Origin: Actinomycetes bacterium
GTDB taxonomy: Bacteria; Actinomycetota; Acidimicrobiia; Acidimicrobiales; RAAP-2
NCBI GenBank assembly: GCA_021831035.1
Contig: JAKBNL010000010.1
Location: 24,401-88,400, forward strand
Reading direction: 5' to 3'
Length of the DNA stretch: 64,000 nucleotides
Both the position numbers and the translations under genes were made by a program. Below the pieces are notes generated by a model. That model did not search any database, had not been told where the DNA came from, and worked only from the letters and a program-made list of their open reading frames with translations. Positions within the stretch are counted from its first letter, which is position 1, and every line of letters starts with the position of its first letter. Below, in pieces: positions 62,952 to 64,000 of this stretch.

Positions 62952-63771
62952 GGACGCGCTGGGCGTTGGCGTAGACGACCATCGAGGGCGGGCGCAAGAA
63001 CCCCACCAGGCCCATCCCGGTCTCCTCGGCCAGCTCGACGGCGAGCGAGGAGGGCGCCGACACGGCGGCCAGCATCGCGACCCCGGCCATGGCCGCCTTC
63101 TGGACGAGCTCGAAGGAGGCCCGACCCGAGACGAGCAGCACCGTGCCGCGCAGCGGCAGGCGCCCCTCGCGCAGCGCCCAGCCGACGACCTTGTCGACGG
63201 CGTTGTGGCGTCCGACGTCCTCGCGCACGCACAGCAGCTCGCCGCTCGCGCCGTCGGCCAGGGCCGCGGCGTGCAGGCCGCCGGTCGCACGGAAGACCGC
63301 CTGGGCCTCGCGCAGCCGCTCGGGGAGGGCCGCGAGGACGGAGGCCTCGACGCTCATCGGGTCGGCCGCGAGGTCGAAGCGCGAGCGGGTGCGCACCGCG
63401 TCGATGGAGGCCTTGCCGCACAGTCCGCACGAGCTCGTCGTGAAGAAGGCCCGCGCCACCCTCTCCTCGGGCGGGGCCACGTGGGGCGCGAGCGTGGCGT
63501 CGAGGACGTTGAAGGTGTTCGCGCCCTCGACCTCGCCGGCGCAGTACCGCAGCGCGACGAGCTCCTCGCGCGCGCCGACGACGCCCTCGCTCACGAGGAA
63601 GCCGGCCGCGAGGTCGAAGTCGGCCCCCGGGGTGCGCATGGTGACCGCGAGTGAGCGCCCACCCACGCGGATCTCGAGCGGCTCCTCCCCGGCGAGGGTG
63701 TCGCGCCGGCTGACCGGCGCCTCCCCGAGGGTGAGGCGCGTGACGCGCCGCTCGGGCGCGACGCGGCTCAC
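62935..63771 (-). CDS. fdhD: Formate dehydrogenase sulfurtransferase FdhD
   Basis: 278 aa accessory protein that transfers sulfur to the Mo cofactor of FdhF-type enzymes. The conserved CGLC motif has Cys115 and Cys118; [12 protein letters not shown] and [15 protein letters not shown] are typical. GTG 63771 follows GGAGGT. It is convergent with the FdhF-like gene it probably serves. Confidence 0.93.
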   Translation of the reverse strand: MSRVAPERRVTRLTLGEAPVSRRDTLAGEEPLEIRVGGRSLAVTMRTPGADFDLAAGFLVSEGVVGAREELVALRYCAGEVEGANTFNVLDATLAPHVAPPEERVARAFFTTSSCGLCGKASIDAVRTRSRFDLAADPMSVEASVLAALPERLREAQAVFRATGGLHAAALADGASGELLCVREDVGRHNAVDKVVGWALREGRLPLRGTVLLVSGRASFELVQKAAMAGVAMLAAVSAPSSLAVELAEETGMGLVGFLRPPSMVVYANAQRVLTPTP

Positions 63772-63833
63772 CGGGCGACCTCCACCCCCTGGAGACTACG
63801 GGTCCGGCGCCGCCGGCCCCCTACCATGGGTGT

Positions 63834-64000
63834 GTGGCGACCGAGCGGGACTGGATCGAGGCGTTCGCGCGCGAGCTCGGCCTCCAGGCGCCCGGCGGGG
63901 CCGAGCGCGAGGCGATCCTGGCGCTCGCCGGCGTGGCCGCCCACGCCGCGGAGCGCACCGCGGCGCCGCTCGCCTGCTGGCTCGCCGCGCGCGCCGGGCT
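63834..64000 (+). CDS. DUF6457-domain protein, N-terminal part (cut by window edge)
   Basis: Only 55 codons are visible: VATERDWIEAFARELG, then AILALAGVAAHAAERTAAPLA. These match the DUF6457 helical domain often found alone or fused to MobA in actinobacteria, in keeping with the Mo island. TACCAT (63822-63827) is exactly 6 nt before GTG 63834. The rest lies beyond the window. Confidence 0.65.
   Translation, partial: MATERDWIEAFARELGLQAPGGAEREAILALAGVAAHAAERTAAPLACWLAARAG

Overview
The window is a contiguous piece of a very GC-rich bacterial chromosome. It is densely packed, many genes start with GTG, and adjacent genes are often joined by 4-base GTGA or 1-base TGATG overlaps. F420-type luciferase-like oxidoreductase, GntR/MocR regulators, DUF6457, MoaD/ThiS-type and PTPS-related membrane proteins point to an actinobacterium. 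The class Acidimicrobiia is my best guess, an inference from gene content only. No rRNA, tRNA, CRISPR array, insertion sequence, integrase or origin was seen. No stretch over about 300 bases lacks a gene.

Layout. 1-6.9 kb: housekeeping and envelope genes (ftsH running off the left edge; CPBP protease, PTPS-related polytopic protein, phosphohexomutase, Trm112-like protein). 7.0-9.4 kb: thiolase and a zinc alcohol dehydrogenase. 9.4-27.7 kb: a nearly self-contained myo-inositol catabolic locus. It has a MocR regulator divergent from iolA; a translationally coupled leftward operon iolC-aldolase-iolB-iolD-MFS; a divergent GntR regulator; and a rightward run with an ABC sugar importer, an iolE-like gene and three Gfo/Idh/MocA dehydrogenases. 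Its base composition looks less GC-rich than its flanks. 27.7-31.5 kb: an archaeal-type riboflavin synthase with a Pro/Glu tail, acyl-CoA dehydrogenase, F420-type oxidoreductase and PPK2. 31.5-35.6 kb: YfhO-like and GT2 surface-glycan proteins. 35.7-39.7 kb: APC transporter, BtuF-like protein, and a ribbon-helix-helix/DUF4097 pair. 39.7-42.6 kb: a possible uronate-to-glycerate set (HIBADH-family reductase, uronate dehydrogenase-like, glycerate 2-kinase). 42.7-50 kb: S66 peptidase, malic enzyme, RarA and small proteins. 50.2-64 kb: molybdenum island with molybdate uptake (ModA, fused ModBC), a TOBE regulator, cofactor synthesis (MoaA, C, D, E, MoeA, Mog), and Mo enzymes (sulfite-oxidase-fold protein with cytochrome b, FdhF/YdeP oxidoreductase, FdhD).

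How it works together. In the inositol locus the importer or MFS protein would bring in inositols. IolG-type dehydrogenases, IolE, IolD, IolB, IolC, a Cgl0158-like aldolase (in place of IolJ) and IolA then give DHAP and acetyl-CoA. In the Mo island, uptake, pterin synthesis and the enzymes that use the cofactor are adjacent.

The most striking small-scale pattern is a TANNNT -10-like hexamer exactly 6 nt before the start codon of about fourteen genes, the signature of leaderless transcripts.
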